64,000 bases of DNA, taken from the NCBI GenBank assembly GCA_011009095.1, contig VTPC01091034.1, forward strand, positions 190,405 through 254,404. The letters run 5' to 3'. The notes under the pieces were generated by a model, which had not been told where the DNA came from, searched no databases, and saw only the letters and a program-made list of their open reading frames with translations. The translations under genes were made by a program, and so were the position numbers. Shown here in pieces: positions 45,779-57,745 of this stretch. Each line of letters begins with the position of its first letter. Within the stretch, counting starts at the first letter, position 1. Source of the stretch: Ignelater luminosus. Its lineage: Eukaryota > Arthropoda > Insecta > Coleoptera > Elateridae.

Positions 45779-46252
45779 CAGTATGCCCATTTTAAGGTCC
45801 TCCTCTAAATGTTTGGGAATAGGCAACACGTCTTACAATTCAGAGATATCTTTGTGTAATTGCAGATTTTAAAAACAAAATGGATAATGTTTGTATAGTT
45901 TGTTTTCTATAATGCATGTCAATATCAAAATTCCTCAATTTATACTGATTAGAAGTACAATTTGTTTTTTTAAAAAACAATAATAATTATAGGTATTATA
46001 AAACCTTAAGAATTTAATAATAAACAAGAAAACTTATTTAACAAAAAGAAAGTAAACAAAATGAACAGGTTTGTACAGGAAATATAACCAAGCAAATGTC
46101 AAACAGTTGACTTTTCGCAGTTTTTAAATTCACAGCAAACTACAGTTCAATTAACAAGGACTGAATGTTTTAAAGAAAAGCCAGCTCTGAATTGTAAAAC
46201 ATGTTGCCTGTTCTCAAACATTCAGGGGAGGACTCATAAAAAAGGCATACTG
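45779..46252. mobile_element. MITE family CAGTATGCCC, copy 2 (duplicate of 42699-43172)
   Basis: Same ends and length as the first copy, with a few substitutions. It counts as the same genomic insertion if the duplication is an assembly artefact. Confidence 0.85.
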
Positions 46253-46265
46253 TATTTCACCATTT

Positions 46266-47122
46266 TTAGCCAACTGCAACTAGATGGTAAACGTGAAATT
46301 TGGTGTTGTTTTCCCGCTAGAGCGCGGTAGTCAACTTTCTTTTGGCACAATACATTCTTTATTCTCTCTTAAATAGAGAATTCTGTTAATCTTAATATTA
46401 TCATATAACAAAGAACACTGTAAACATAAGTTTTGTGATTATCTAGAAAATAACCAACTGGTGATTAGGCATGAACTATGGCTTCAACAAGATGGAACCC
46501 CTTCTCATAAAAGAAAGAATGTTCAGAACATCTTAAATTTCAAATCTGACAACAACTGGATAGCAAATAGTGGCCCTATTACTTGGCCAACTAGGTCACC
46601 TGACTTATCAATTTTAGAATATTCTTTGTGTGAGGATGTATCAAACAACAAGTTTATGCTTCATTATTTGCAATATAGTGCTCAGTGTAACGCTATTAGT
46701 AGCTTATTAGGAGTTATTCTTTGACATGCTTGGCGGATTTTCCAGAATAATAGCCTAAACTTGTTGCTTGATGTATTTCCAGATAAAGAGTCCTAGAATT
46801 GATTAGCTAGGTAGCCTAGCTGGCCAAAGGATTTGCCATCCAGGTACTTTTCCAAGTTTGAAATTTAAGATGATCTGAATATTTTTTCCTTTATGAGGAG
46901 GGGCTTCATCTTGTTGAAACCACAGTTCACGCCTAATCGCCAATAGGATATCTTCTAGATAAACGTAAAATTTCCAATGTTTACTATGTTTTTTGTTTTG
47001 TGATAATTATAACTTTGTTCAATAAATATTCGTTTATCTCGGAGATTTTGTTATGTAAAGGTCGACTACTGCCCCCTAGTGGGAAAACATCAAAATTTCA
47101 TGTTTATCATCCAGTTGGCTAA
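46266..47122. mobile_element. Fold-back element with transposase fragments, copy 2
   Basis: Duplicate of 43186-44014 with the longer transposase segment. An 87-codon plus-strand frame (46461-46724) reads HELWLQQDGTPSHKRKNVQN, then GPITWPTRSPDLSILEYSL, covering the second and third catalytic acidic motifs of mariner-like transposases. The mirrored minus-strand fragment lies near 46800-46935. The N-terminal half of the transposase is absent. Confidence 0.8.
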
Positions 47123-48547
47123 TTTACAATTTCGAACTTGTTATGTTCTCAAGCGCAATCATAAAGATATTAACCTCCAGGCTGGTAGTTTATGGTGATT
47201 GTAATAATCTAAAATGCTGTTATAAAACTTGCCTGCAATATATGAGAAATAAAAAGGCAGAGCATGGGAGAATTTATAATTTAACAGCATCTGCTATCAC
47301 AGTTATCAAGGACTATACCCACTTGATGCAGAGATATACATTCACTTCTTAATCTGATAGTAGAGAAGTTTAAAAAAAATTATATTTGGATTTACAGACT
47401 TGCGACGTCCATTATTTTTAGAATTTGAGTAAAATAAACTTTTGGCAGAACCTTAAAAATATCTCAATTGGCCTAATGAACTTGGCTGATGTAAGAATCT
47501 AACCTAAAGGCCCAATCCGCCTCTTGTTTCTAGAATTTAAATTTTTTAAGAAATCAAGTTTCTCGCTCTGTTTTTAAATGACTACCTTTCCCAGTAATTA
47601 ATGCATCTTCTGATGACAACGCCAAACATTTTCTTAGTAAAAGCTGACGGGGTTCCCATTAGACTTTCCATTACATACCAAAGCACCAAATGGAGGAACT
47701 TAGTCGTAAATATGTACGGATGTTTAAGACAGTAATAACGGTACCATCAGATTGCACGACGCCAAGTCTACAAAATGAACACTAACAAGAAGTCCCATGT
47801 TCTAGGTGCCGCGTCGCGCTTGTTGAGTCAAGTCATTTACGTTAGTAACTTCACTGCTGAGTAGATTGCAGCTCCACCATGCAGGTGTGGTTACATATGT
47901 ACATGTACTCGTACAGCGTGGTTTCATTTGTGGCTAGGGCAGAAGACACTGCAGACAAGGATGTGAAATCCAACCAAGCTTGGACACTGTCTCACTTTTA
48001 GTACGTGATTCAGGCATTATCTGAAAATCTTAAAGTGTGTATATCGGTTTTTGACGAGGTATTTCATGTAATACCATCAGATTGAACACATTTAGGCATT
48101 TCATATGTAATGTCGTTGTCTAAGAGTTAAGAGCCTCATTATTCTGATATTGCATGTGTAATTAGATGGCAAATATTGCCTATTCAACAAAAGATGAATA
48201 AAACTGATAAAAATACTTAAAACTTAAAATTAAAAAAAAATGCCTTGATATTTAACAATTACTAAATGCATCCACTGTCAGTTTACACTAAAAGAAGGCT
48301 TTCTATGAAATGATGTAATTCATTTACGACCACGTCCAGGTTTATAATGAAATCTTGCTCTTTTTATATTTTCTACAGTGTCTGCCGGCATTTTATGTAA
48401 TGACGACGGCAGATGATGTAACAGTCTTAATTACATTAAAAGCCGGCATTCCATGAATGCCTCTCTATTTTATGAAATAACGGATTTCACTAAAAGCCTA
48501 CGACATTAAGTAGCGTATTATACCAGAACCCATTCATTAAAACCCAT

Positions 48548-48602
48548 TAAAAAATAAACGGACCGTTTAGCAAACAAGAATAGACGGTTCGTTTATTTTT
48601 AA
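48548..48602. repeat. Hairpin with 19-bp stem
   Basis: TTAAAAAATAAACGGACCGT and ACGGTTCGTTTATTTTTAA form a stem with one mismatch and about a 17-nt loop. The function is unknown; possibly the ends of a short element. Confidence 0.55.
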
Positions 48603-49575
48603 CGGATCCGTTTTCCACAAACATGATTTTTCAATAAATCACAAGCTGCTTGATTGATCGACATATATTCAGTCTCCTAAAAGAACTAATGGCTCTTGTT
48701 ATCACATTTAAACAGTTAGAAACTAGAAATTGTATATGAAATAAATGAATGCAACTGTACGGACATTCACAGTGACAATTCCATTGGGTTAATTAGGCTT
48801 TATTTGGCTTTAAACAGATCTGAGAACAAACGTGGCAGCATAAACGCGTTAACGAAAGTGGCGAACAACGATTTGAATTTGGCGCGTTACAATTTTTTTT
48901 TTAATATTATATATACATTTGTGCATTCAGAAATTCTCGAGATTTCAGAGGTCTCGTATGAAGTAGTTATACTAAAAACTGCATGATTTTGCATTCTTGT
49001 TGCATATTGCTGTGGATAACCAGAGGATAGGCGCTTGACATATTACAGCTGGAAACATAGTTTGATAAATTACAATATTAGCTGTCAGATCTTGTGGTTA
49101 CTTTTTGGGAATACTTTAAACATCTTCAAATTGACCATCGCGAAATATGATTCCAATAAATAACTTTTTTGTTCTTAACACCATTTTTTCTAAATTACAC
49201 AAAATTTTAAACCAAAAAAAACAATTTTAAACAAACAATAAAATATTTGACAAGACCTTCTTGTCACTTAACAAGTGGGCATTAATTCTTATTTACGCTC
49301 TATGATTTTTTTTTATTCCAAAGGCGACCGCGATAAACTTTCTTTTTGATCGCTCTGTACTATTATGAACAGAAATAGAATTTATTAGATAACGTTAACA
49401 TTAATAACGGATTTCCCTTTTATTTTCTAATCCAAGACTATTTATTAAACCTTGAAGTAATAGGTAAGCGGCCAGGACTGTTCAGGAGGGAAGGACAATT
49501 CAAAAAAAGGACTTCCTGTATTGACCTTAATGTTATAAAAGGTTTTCACAACATGGTGCACACTGGTACAATGTA
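48603..49575. other. No gene recognised
   Basis: AT-rich spacer with only short frames. Confidence 0.4.
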
Positions 49576-49580
49576 CCGGG

Positions 49581-50025
49581 ACATCGAATATCTTCAGAAG
49601 CCACGTGACCACTTATTTAAAAGTGGCGCAAAATTTTATTTTTCAATGTTGACCACACTACGGAGTACGCCCTCAGAAGTACATTTCCAACCTGAAATTA
49701 CATTGGCGTGCGTACGTTCTGCGATTTCTTGTTGTCTCTTTGTTTTGCGTTTTTTACAGTTTATTTTGTTGTATTTAAAGATCAGTCTTTTTCAAGACTA
49801 AATCTGCTTTTTGTGAGTTAATCGAAGTAGGTTTGATTTAACCCATACAAATTGAGATAATAAATTTGAAATATTTAGTTTTTAAGTAGTTTCACCATAT
49901 ATCCAATACTACGCCACTGGAATACTACATTATGTTTATTACAACAGAGCTGCCAATAGCGCAAGATGTGTTGCCTAACTCACAGTAAATTTCGTGGTCA
50001 CGTGGCTTCCGGAAATATTCGATGT
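49581..50025. repeat. Inverted repeat pair, about 32 bp
   Basis: ACATCGAATATCTTCAGAAG continued by CCACGTGACCAC (49581-49612) is mirrored at 49994-50025 with two or three differences. The enclosed 380 bp are non-coding. Possibly part of a MITE whose ends are not clear. Confidence 0.55.
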
Positions 50026-50663
50026 CTCTGTAGTATGTATGTACGTATATGAGATCGCGGAAAAAAATCAACGCGTCAGTAACATCTTCTTTGGTAGCAA
50101 ATTTTAAGTTTACTAGTACAGTGTAATAGGGTACAGTTGGGATGAGCATTTCTTCTCAAGTAAATTTCATTAAAAATATTTAATGTTATGTCAATATTTT
50201 ACAACCCATCGGCTGTATAGAAAAGATCGCCACAACTTGAAAATGATTTCTAGGTTTTTCCGCATCCGCACTAGTATGCGGCGGTTCACTCCATGGGAGT
50301 CTAACGCGTTCGAAAAAATATTATAGAAAAGCCAAAGTAAAAACAATTTAACAAATAATTCAAACAAAACAACGATAACAAATAAATGCAAACAACAAAA
50401 GTAACAACGTTAAACTACAAAATTAATGAAAGTATAATCAGGAAATCGGAAGATTTAGAAAATTTCTGCCACAATATCATCCGAGAGGTAACGAATGTAA
50501 TACTAAAACAGTCATAAAAGGTTTCCAAAATGAGCGTAACAGGCTCCAAGTATCTTACATTACAAGTATAAGGCGTCTTCCCTCCTGACCCCTCATTACT
50601 TTAAATATGAAACCAAATGCATCCTCGTATGCGCACATTACCAGATCGTCGCAATCACTCTTG

Positions 50664-52200
50664 GAAATTTTAAAAACTAGTGGTAGGGTGGTCACTCTGT
50701 TGTCTTAACACTAAGATATATCATTAGAAACAATCATATTATGTGCTATAAATCTTCAGATTTGGTGATTTATAGCCAGCTATGGCAACGTTAGTTTAAC
50801 TGATGATCACCCCCTTTCTTCCACCATTTTGATATATCTTCACAGAATTTAGCGCTATCTCGTGATTAATGAGTTTCCTCTACAGTATCTAACTTTTTTG
50901 AACAATAATTTATTGGAAATAACATGATAGTTGCGACCTTTATTGGAAATTTAAAAAACTAATATGAAGGTGAACACACGTTTGCCTAAACACTGAAACG
51001 TATCATCAGAAACAGGCATAAACATTAATGTTATAAATCTCCAATGTTGGTCACCCCTTTTTCCACCTTTCTGATACATCTTGACGAAATTCAGCGGCAT
51101 CTGTTGGCTGACGATTTTCGCCAACTGATATTTATTGATTTTTCTTTTTTGTTTTCATATTGCTTGTATCCACCAGCAAACAGTACGCTAGTAGCGTACT
51201 TAAAGTCCTGCACGGGCCGGCCCGACTAGTAATAAACTTGACGCGGCCCGAAAAAAATTCGGTAACTTTTTGATTGGCCAGAACTGCGTAAAACATTCCC
51301 GCTTCGGTTCAGTATTAAAATAATGCCTTTCTGAGGGTATTCGAGAATAACACATGTACAAGTCAGTACGAAAATTCTCCTGTGCGGTTCAGTACAAAAA
51401 TAGTCCGTCCGACTTAGTACGAAAAAGATCTCAGTCCGTACAAAAAGAACTGAAAAACCAGACTTACCCGATAAGTTCAATAGGTTCGACAAGAACCCTA
51501 ACAAGACTGAATGGCCCGATTGACTCGATAAATGTTTAAAAGATCCGACCAAAAGAACCAGCTCATTCAGGCCTCTTAGCGTACTATCTACTAATGGGCG
51601 TAAGCATTTTGTTCATAATCATCAGTTTTTATTTCCGAGCTAAATAACCTTGTTTATATCACTTAAACTCTTCCATGTCTTTGCTTCAGAAATGTCATTT
51701 TAAAGATGTAATTTGTATTCTTTTCAATTTTACTTTTCATAATTACATAAGATATTCCCAGTTCAAGTAATATCACTGCGCGATCGAAAACAAGAAGTTA
51801 AAATTTGCTGAGATCTATGATACTTTTGCAATTTTCAATGTTTCTAAGAAGGAATTGTTGGTTTTTATCTTTAGGCCGTCTTCTACTCATGTCAGTTATT
51901 TTTTAGAATATCAAGAGATGAACCGTATAGGAAACAAACTAAGAAAAACATAATCGTCGCGATCTCTATTGGAAATTTAATTTGGGATTGATCACACTGT
52001 TGCCATAACAGTAAAACATTTCGTCAGAAACCATAATAAATGTTATAAACATTCAGACTTAAAGATTTATAGCGAGTTCTGGCAACGTTGCGTTGGTTGT
52101 AGCGGATGATCACCCTTTCTTCCGCCATTTTGACGAAATCTAGTACGATCTCTTGGTTGATGATTTTTCTCTATAGGAAATTGATTAATATTTTTTTTAT
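50664..52200 (+). repeat. Three diverged direct copies of a roughly 250-bp unit
   Basis: Units at about 50664-50920, 50940-51150 and 51957-52200 share TTGGAAATTT at the start, a GTTATAAA(T/C)-type middle, GATGATCACCC(C)TTTCTTCC, CCATTTTGA and TTTTCTCTA words. They are non-coding. The 9-bp GGGC repeat locus lies between units 2 and 3. Confidence 0.6.
51205..51570 (-). repeat. 9-bp-periodic GGGC repeat (Gly-X-Y-like), locus 2
   Basis: On the minus strand GG(G) words recur at about 9-bp spacing with phase slips (for example GAGTCAATCGGGCC and ATCGGGTAAGTC near 51460-51530). The plus-strand edge has GGGCCGGCCCG. Overlapping short frames (51226-51552 minus, 51354-51539 plus) are by-products of the repeat. 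Confidence 0.55.
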
Positions 52201-52621
52201 TTTATTGGATTTATGGGCTATTGCATCAGGTATTGAATATATTCCCTTTGCTGTTACACTGTTTTACTATCCCATCTAATATTTATCTACTTGAGAGTTT
52301 CAGCACTACTCTCTTCAAAGATTTATTCAAACCAGACTCGATGTTTTTAATAAATTGATTATTCAAGATAAATTGATACAGCGATCATTTGGGAAACTTG
52401 GTTAATAGAGATTCCTTGGAGAATTATTAATTTTTCTTATATTAATGAAGAAGTTGAATTCGGGAAATATCGGCCAGCACCGCTCCTTACAAACTAAAAA
52501 CAATAAGATGAACTAAATGCGTAATGGCAAGATAAAACACTTGTGTACCAAGTTACTTTATACGATATTGCTGCATTTTGTTCTTATTTGTAAAACTTTT
52601 TTCTAATAATGTGACTGTTGG

Positions 52622-52901
52622 TAGGGTTGCCAGACCTTCCGTATAATATGGAATTGTTTCGTATTTGATGTCGGGCTTTAGCATCCCGTATTATACTTGT
52701 TGGGACGCCGAAATGTCTCGTATTTCAATTTCAGAGTTCAAGGGGGACCCTGTTTCGACTTCGGACCTGAAAGAGGACCTCCCGTACTCGCTTCGAAGTT
52801 CAAGGTTAGGACTTCAGTGGTCGCTTCGGAGCATCCCACTTCCACGATAGAAGGCATTTTTGTACTGTCCCATATTTGTTTATAAGAAATCTGGCAACCC
52901 T
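52622..52901. mobile_element. 280-bp hAT-type MITE with perfect 8-bp target duplication
   Basis: Ends TAGGGTTGCCAGA and TCTGGCAACCCT are inverted repeats. ACTGTTGG flanks the element on both sides (52614-52621 and 52902-52909), an exact 8-bp direct duplication as made by hAT transposases. The interior is GC-richer with CTTCGG-type words and no complete gene; the short frames at 52665-52885 are incidental. Confidence 0.85.
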
Positions 52902-52909
52902 ACTGTTGG

Positions 52910-54579
52910 TTAATACCGCCTAACCTCAGAAAGCTATTAAATATTTAAAATTTAAGGTAATCTTGATTTACTCAAGATTCAAAGCTTTTGAGAATAGACT
53001 AATCAGTGCAAGAATTTCAGCATACCTTAACCAAAAAGCCAATGGCGATCATCTTAAACATTTGATACCTGCATTAAAAGTTACTTTTGTTATTGTTTTC
53101 ACTTTTATTGTGTAGCTGTTTCAATTAAAAATGAAAAAAGCTACTACACTTTAAATTATTAACTTTGTAATTTGATATCTTGTAGTAATGAAACTATCCA
53201 AAAATGCAGATATACAGGGTGTCACATTTTTGGTTAAATTGAAAATCAGGTTGCAATAAAAATATTTGTATTTGATTTAGTACATGTAAGAATTAGTAAA
53301 TATAAAATTTTATTTCAATTTCAATAATCCCAATAATAACAAAGATATTTATATGGATCCATACTTGTGCTCACCACTGTATAAAAGTTTATATTTAATT
53401 TGAACATTTACAAAATTAAAACCTTTTATCGTATTTACTATAAGCAAAAATGAGAGACAAGGAATAGAATAGACTTTATAACTTTTTATTTCAAGTGTTT
53501 TGTATGTTTTGAGAGATACGGCAAAGAATTCTTTTAGTCTTATCAGTGCTACAAGAATGTAGTATGGCTAGAATTGTATGTTATGATGTTCATTATTACT
53601 ATTATTTCTTTTCCAGATATTTACTATAAGAGAGAGGCTGCTTATAGTCTAGAAATTTATCTCCAGAAGGGAAAGTTTTCAAAATGAGAAAAACAAAAAT
53701 ATAATGCTAGAAACCATTCCCATTATATGGCTGAAGAACCAATAATTTTTTTTCTTTTTTTCAGCAATTTTAAAATTTTTCTGCATAATATACTAATCAG
53801 TAATCAATCTGTAAGGCCTTAAAGAACTAAGCTAATTTAGTATTATATAAGAATTATAGATCTATCTAGATTTGTGCAGAAGATAAGTAACTTTACTTCC
53901 ATAAGTAATATTTATTAATAAAAAGTGAGTAATGTTCTTTTTTACCCTTCTATGTAGTTAAACAACCATGTATTTCTCTTGTTAAAGATAGAAAGTAACA
54001 TCAAGTTTCGTTGACTAACTTGCAAAACTAAAAGGACTACCTGTCTCACCTAACTAAACAAATTTATCTCTAGCAGAAACGAGCCACAGCTTAATTTCAT
54101 CACTGTTAATGCTAAATCGAAATAGATGTATGTAGTTAGAATAATATTTATAATAATTTTTTAATAACTACAAAATAAAGCTCATCAACTTGAATTTTTG
54201 AAGTAAAACATTTTAATCTTTCACGAACTTAATAAACTTGACGTGTGACAAAAACCAGACTTTAATGTGCCATTTGTAAATGAATCTGTTGGCTCGATTC
54301 TTCTTTTGTCCAATTCATAAGTACAGGTAACTCCTACTTTATGTGCTTCCTTCTGTTGATTCACTTTTACATGGTTACAAATCTTGAAGATATTTATTTA
54401 AATGTTAAAATCTTGAAATAATGTTAAACAAATATTTTACAGTGTGTTACTGTGCAGATAAACTTCAAGAAAAAATGAAGAAAAACAGGTTAATGAGGAG
54501 ATAAATGTCACAAATGTCGAGTTTACCTGTCATACCATTTATATTCTAATGTGCACCTTAACAAAAAACTCTATTACAG
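52910..54579. other. No gene recognised
   Basis: AT-rich. A single TACAGGGTGTCACATTTTTG end-like word at 53214 resembles the ends of TA-inserting elements, but no partner was found. Confidence 0.4.
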
Positions 54580-54723
54580 GTTAAACATACAGATACTGCC
54601 CTGTTACTAAGTACTAGTGCCGCAGGAGTACTAAAGACCTCCTGCTGCTCAAGTGCTTATCAATGGGAGCAGATACAAACTACACCTATGGTGAATTTGG
54701 AGACAATCTTAAGGGAAGATTGA
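54580..54723 (+). CDS. Candidate coding exon B (terminal, 47 aa)
   Basis: After acceptor TCTATTACAG the phase-0 frame reads VKHTDTALLLSTSAAGVLKT, SCCSSAYQWEQIQTTPMVNL, ETILRED and stops at TGA. Base composition is less AT-biased than the flanks, as for an exon. It would join in phase to exon A (41682-41777). A possible internal donor (ATG|GTGAAT near 54690) would let it continue to exon C. The protein is not recognised. Confidence 0.4.
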   Translation, partial: VKHTDTALLLSTSAAGVLKTSCCSSAYQWEQIQTTPMVNLETILRED

Positions 54724-55500
54724 AACTTAATTAACAAAGAAACGGAAGAAGATTTATGTAATATAACTATTAAGATATTATATACTTATTGAAAGGTAAT
54801 ACTTAATGTAATTTGATATAATTTAGTTTTAAGTTTTCCATTATGCTGTTAATGTAAAAAGGATAAGTACTGTAATGTAATGTTAACAAATAGCAAATAA
54901 GACTGACTTGTAAATTTGTTTTTCACCAGCGTTAATTTCAACATCAGTTTAAGTTAATTAAATGAGATGTTTCTCAGAAAAGCTCCATTAGTCCAAGAAT
55001 TTACTCACACAATTTGTTCTTTGTGTACATGAAATGAAATATTACAAATGACATTTCTAAGTTTTTAATTTGAGACTACAAAACAGTCGTGCAGCATTTC
55101 CAAGAAACATCTCGATTATCTTGTAGAGTTATACCCCAGGTAGGTATAATGAATATAACAATTTCAAATTTTCATTTTTATAGGTATAAACTTACTTTGT
55201 GGAATTCCATATTAACAAATTACAAAAATAAATTATACCATTCCACTAACACAGGGTGAAATTGAAATTAAAAAAATTTAACCACCCATTTGGTGGTAGT
55301 TGTACATCAAGGAAAAAATATATTTTTTAAAAACTTCCCCTTCATTCCCTAGGAAAACACCCCTTTTGAGAAGTCAAACAATTGCTTGAAAGTCTCTGGA
55401 AAACAAAATGTATCTGCACAAAACAAAACAATAAGAAGAATTGGTGTAGTAATTGAAAGTATACTTCCTTAAGATAATTATACTCTTTTTGATATATATT
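54724..55500. other. Possible 3' UTR and spacer
   Basis: AT-rich; no canonical AATAAA is obvious in the first 200 bp after the exon B stop. Nothing else supportable. Confidence 0.35.
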
Positions 55501-55503
55501 ATA

Positions 55504-56199
55504 CAGTATGCCCATTGTATGGGTCCTTTCCTGAATCTTTGGGAATAGGCAACACGTTTTACAGTTCAGAAATATCTTTGTGTAATTACCGATTTTAAGA
55601 ACAAAATAGATCATGTTTGTATAGTTTGTTTTCTATAATACATGTCAATGTCAAAATTCCTAAATTCATGCTGGTTAGAAATAAGATTTGGTTTTTTACA
55701 CAATAAGAATAATTATAAATTATTATAAAACCTTAAGAGTTTGATAATAAACAAGAAAACTTATTTAACAAAAATGTTGTGTCTTTATACCACAAAATAA
55801 GTCGAATTGAATATCATTTTATTCACAACAATGTACATCTATGTCACAGTTAAGAAACAAAAGGATTATACATGTGTAATTAAGGGCAAGGTTACATGTC
55901 GTATGAATCATTGTTACGCATCAGTGGTGGTGTATAGATTTTTACTGACGGTACATTTTAAATATGAATATAACAAAAAAGAAAGACCTAAACAAAATGA
56001 ACAGGTTTGTACAAAAATTAAAGAGGAAATATAATCAAGCAAATGTCAAACAGTTGACTTTTGTCAGTTTTTGAATTCACAGCAAACCATGATTCAATTA
56101 ACAAAGGTTGAACTTTTTAAAGAAAAGCAAGCTCTGAATTGTAAGACGTGTTGCCTATTCCCAAACATTCAACGGAGGACCCGTAAAATGGGCATACTG
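55504..56199. mobile_element. MITE family CAGTATGCCC, copy 3 (longer form)
   Basis: CAGTATGCCCATTGTATGGG at the left and ATGGGCATACTG at the right, TA on both sides. Arms and interior match the 474-bp copies, with an extra block of roughly 220 bp (about 55770-55985). Non-coding, 696 bp. The shorter copies are internally deleted derivatives, or this one has an insertion. Confidence 0.85.
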
Positions 56200-56201
56200 T
56201 A

Positions 56202-57585
56202 TATTGGCAAAACCGGTTGAGAAACATATACTGTGAGAGCAACAAAAACCCAAGTCAAAGACACCCATGGATTCTGAATTTCTTGTCTTTGATGGTTTCA
56301 TATTAATAAAAGCGCAAAACAAGTTATTAGAATAGTACAAGTGACATTTAAATTTTATTTAGGTTATTTTTTAAGTGATTACAGTAAAAATAATTTTAAA
56401 AATTTAAAATATAATAAAAATGTTTAATTTATTTCTGTAACTAATTAATGCTTGACTTCGTAATTTAGGGATTAATCTAAGACAATCTTTTAAAATTCCA
56501 AGGGTATCTTTGACTTGGTTTTTTGTTGCTCTCACGATATTATCAAAAACAATTATCTTAAGGAAGTGCTTTCATTTACTACACCAATCATATACCTTAA
56601 GCAATGGATCTACAACCTAATAAAAAGAATAACCTTCGAATATCTTTATATTCAAAGAAAGTAACAGCCATTAACTACGTTTTGTGCAGTTATTTCAGTT
56701 TTACGTTTATGGTTTTGTTGACACTAAATAAACATTAAATAAAAGGCCAGTAGTACAATGTTTAAAATCTACAAAATAGGTAATTCACTTAGTGTTTATA
56801 TTTCTAGTGCTTCAAGACGTTTTCCGCGCTCTCTGTGTGACTTGTTATCGTTTCTTTTTTGCTTTACCTAGCCTTCAACTGTTATTAGCGTTTTAGTGCA
56901 GCATGGTTTTAGAATGAGGCGTAATTTAGTGCATACTTGAGGAAGGTCAAGATAATAAATTAACAGAACTAAAAATTTATGGTTGTTTGTTTTGTTGTAA
57001 CGGTTCTTTACGCCCTACGCGGATAGAATTTTGTAATCGATTGATACAAATCAATTCCCTAGTTGCCATTTTTTATACGGAGTGAAATCATGAATGCAAC
57101 GCATTTAAAACGACGAAGACCATCACGCTATTCAAGAGGATCAAACGATGTTTATGTGTTGACGCCTTTATGCCTCTTTCTGAAGGTCTTTCAATTACAC
57201 GATTTTCTTTTGATACTGCGCATTAAAGATAATCTGCAGATCTTTTAAATTAACAACAATTATAAATATTCAACTGTCTTTAATGTAAACGTGTGAAATC
57301 AGGATAAGTTAGTTCTGTGCTCAAAAACATTGAACTGGAATTCTTGTAACTTAAAATGAAGATTGAATAAATAAAAACAAACAATAAGTTTTAATCTTGA
57401 TTATGGGTCTCGATTCTTAAAACGTGGAAACTCCCTTTTTAAAAAAAGAGTTCTGTTTAAATTAATTAATTAAATTAAAAATTGACATCTTGAGGTATCA
57501 GCAGTTACCCATTAAATCTTTTCTATCTCAATTTCATCCTGTATAACCTAACTTTAATTTACAAATTTACTCATTTTGTAGCTCT
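56202..57585. other. No gene recognised
   Basis: No supported gene. Two copies of a GAGCAACAAAAACCCAAGTCAAAG-like word, inverted (near 56236 and 56508-56535, with TCTTTGACTTGGTTTTTTGT), suggest another small inverted-repeat element of about 300 bp. Confidence 0.4.
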
Positions 57586-57587
57586 GT

Positions 57588-57730
57588 GTACTGCTTTTTG
57601 CATAAATAATGTCGCAAATTATTTCTTTAATGAAGCAATTAACTAAATATACGAAATCTAATTAATCATCCAAAGTCGTCTTATGGACTCTTAGAATGTA
57701 CTGCGACATTATTTATGCAAAAAGCTGTAC
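57588..57730. mobile_element. 143-bp MITE-like inverted repeat
   Basis: GTACTGCTTTTTGCATAAAT...GTCGCA (57588-57616) is mirrored at 57702-57730 with one mismatch over 29 bp. The 85-bp centre is non-coding. Confidence 0.75.
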
Positions 57731-57745
57731 CTTAGCCAAACACTT

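Larger units (their letters stand above)
45572..48280. repeat. Second copy of the 2.7-kb direct duplication (contig start)
   Basis: It begins immediately after the N gap and matches 42492-45171 collinearly to ATGCATCCACTGTCA, then continues into unique sequence. It differs from the first copy at scattered single bases and retains 37 bp that the first copy lacks. Confidence 0.95.

Noticed and set aside
42492-48280. Biological tandem duplication
   Set aside because: Contig boundaries coincide exactly with the copies and a 400-N gap; unmerged haplotypes explain the data more simply, although read depth is needed to prove it.
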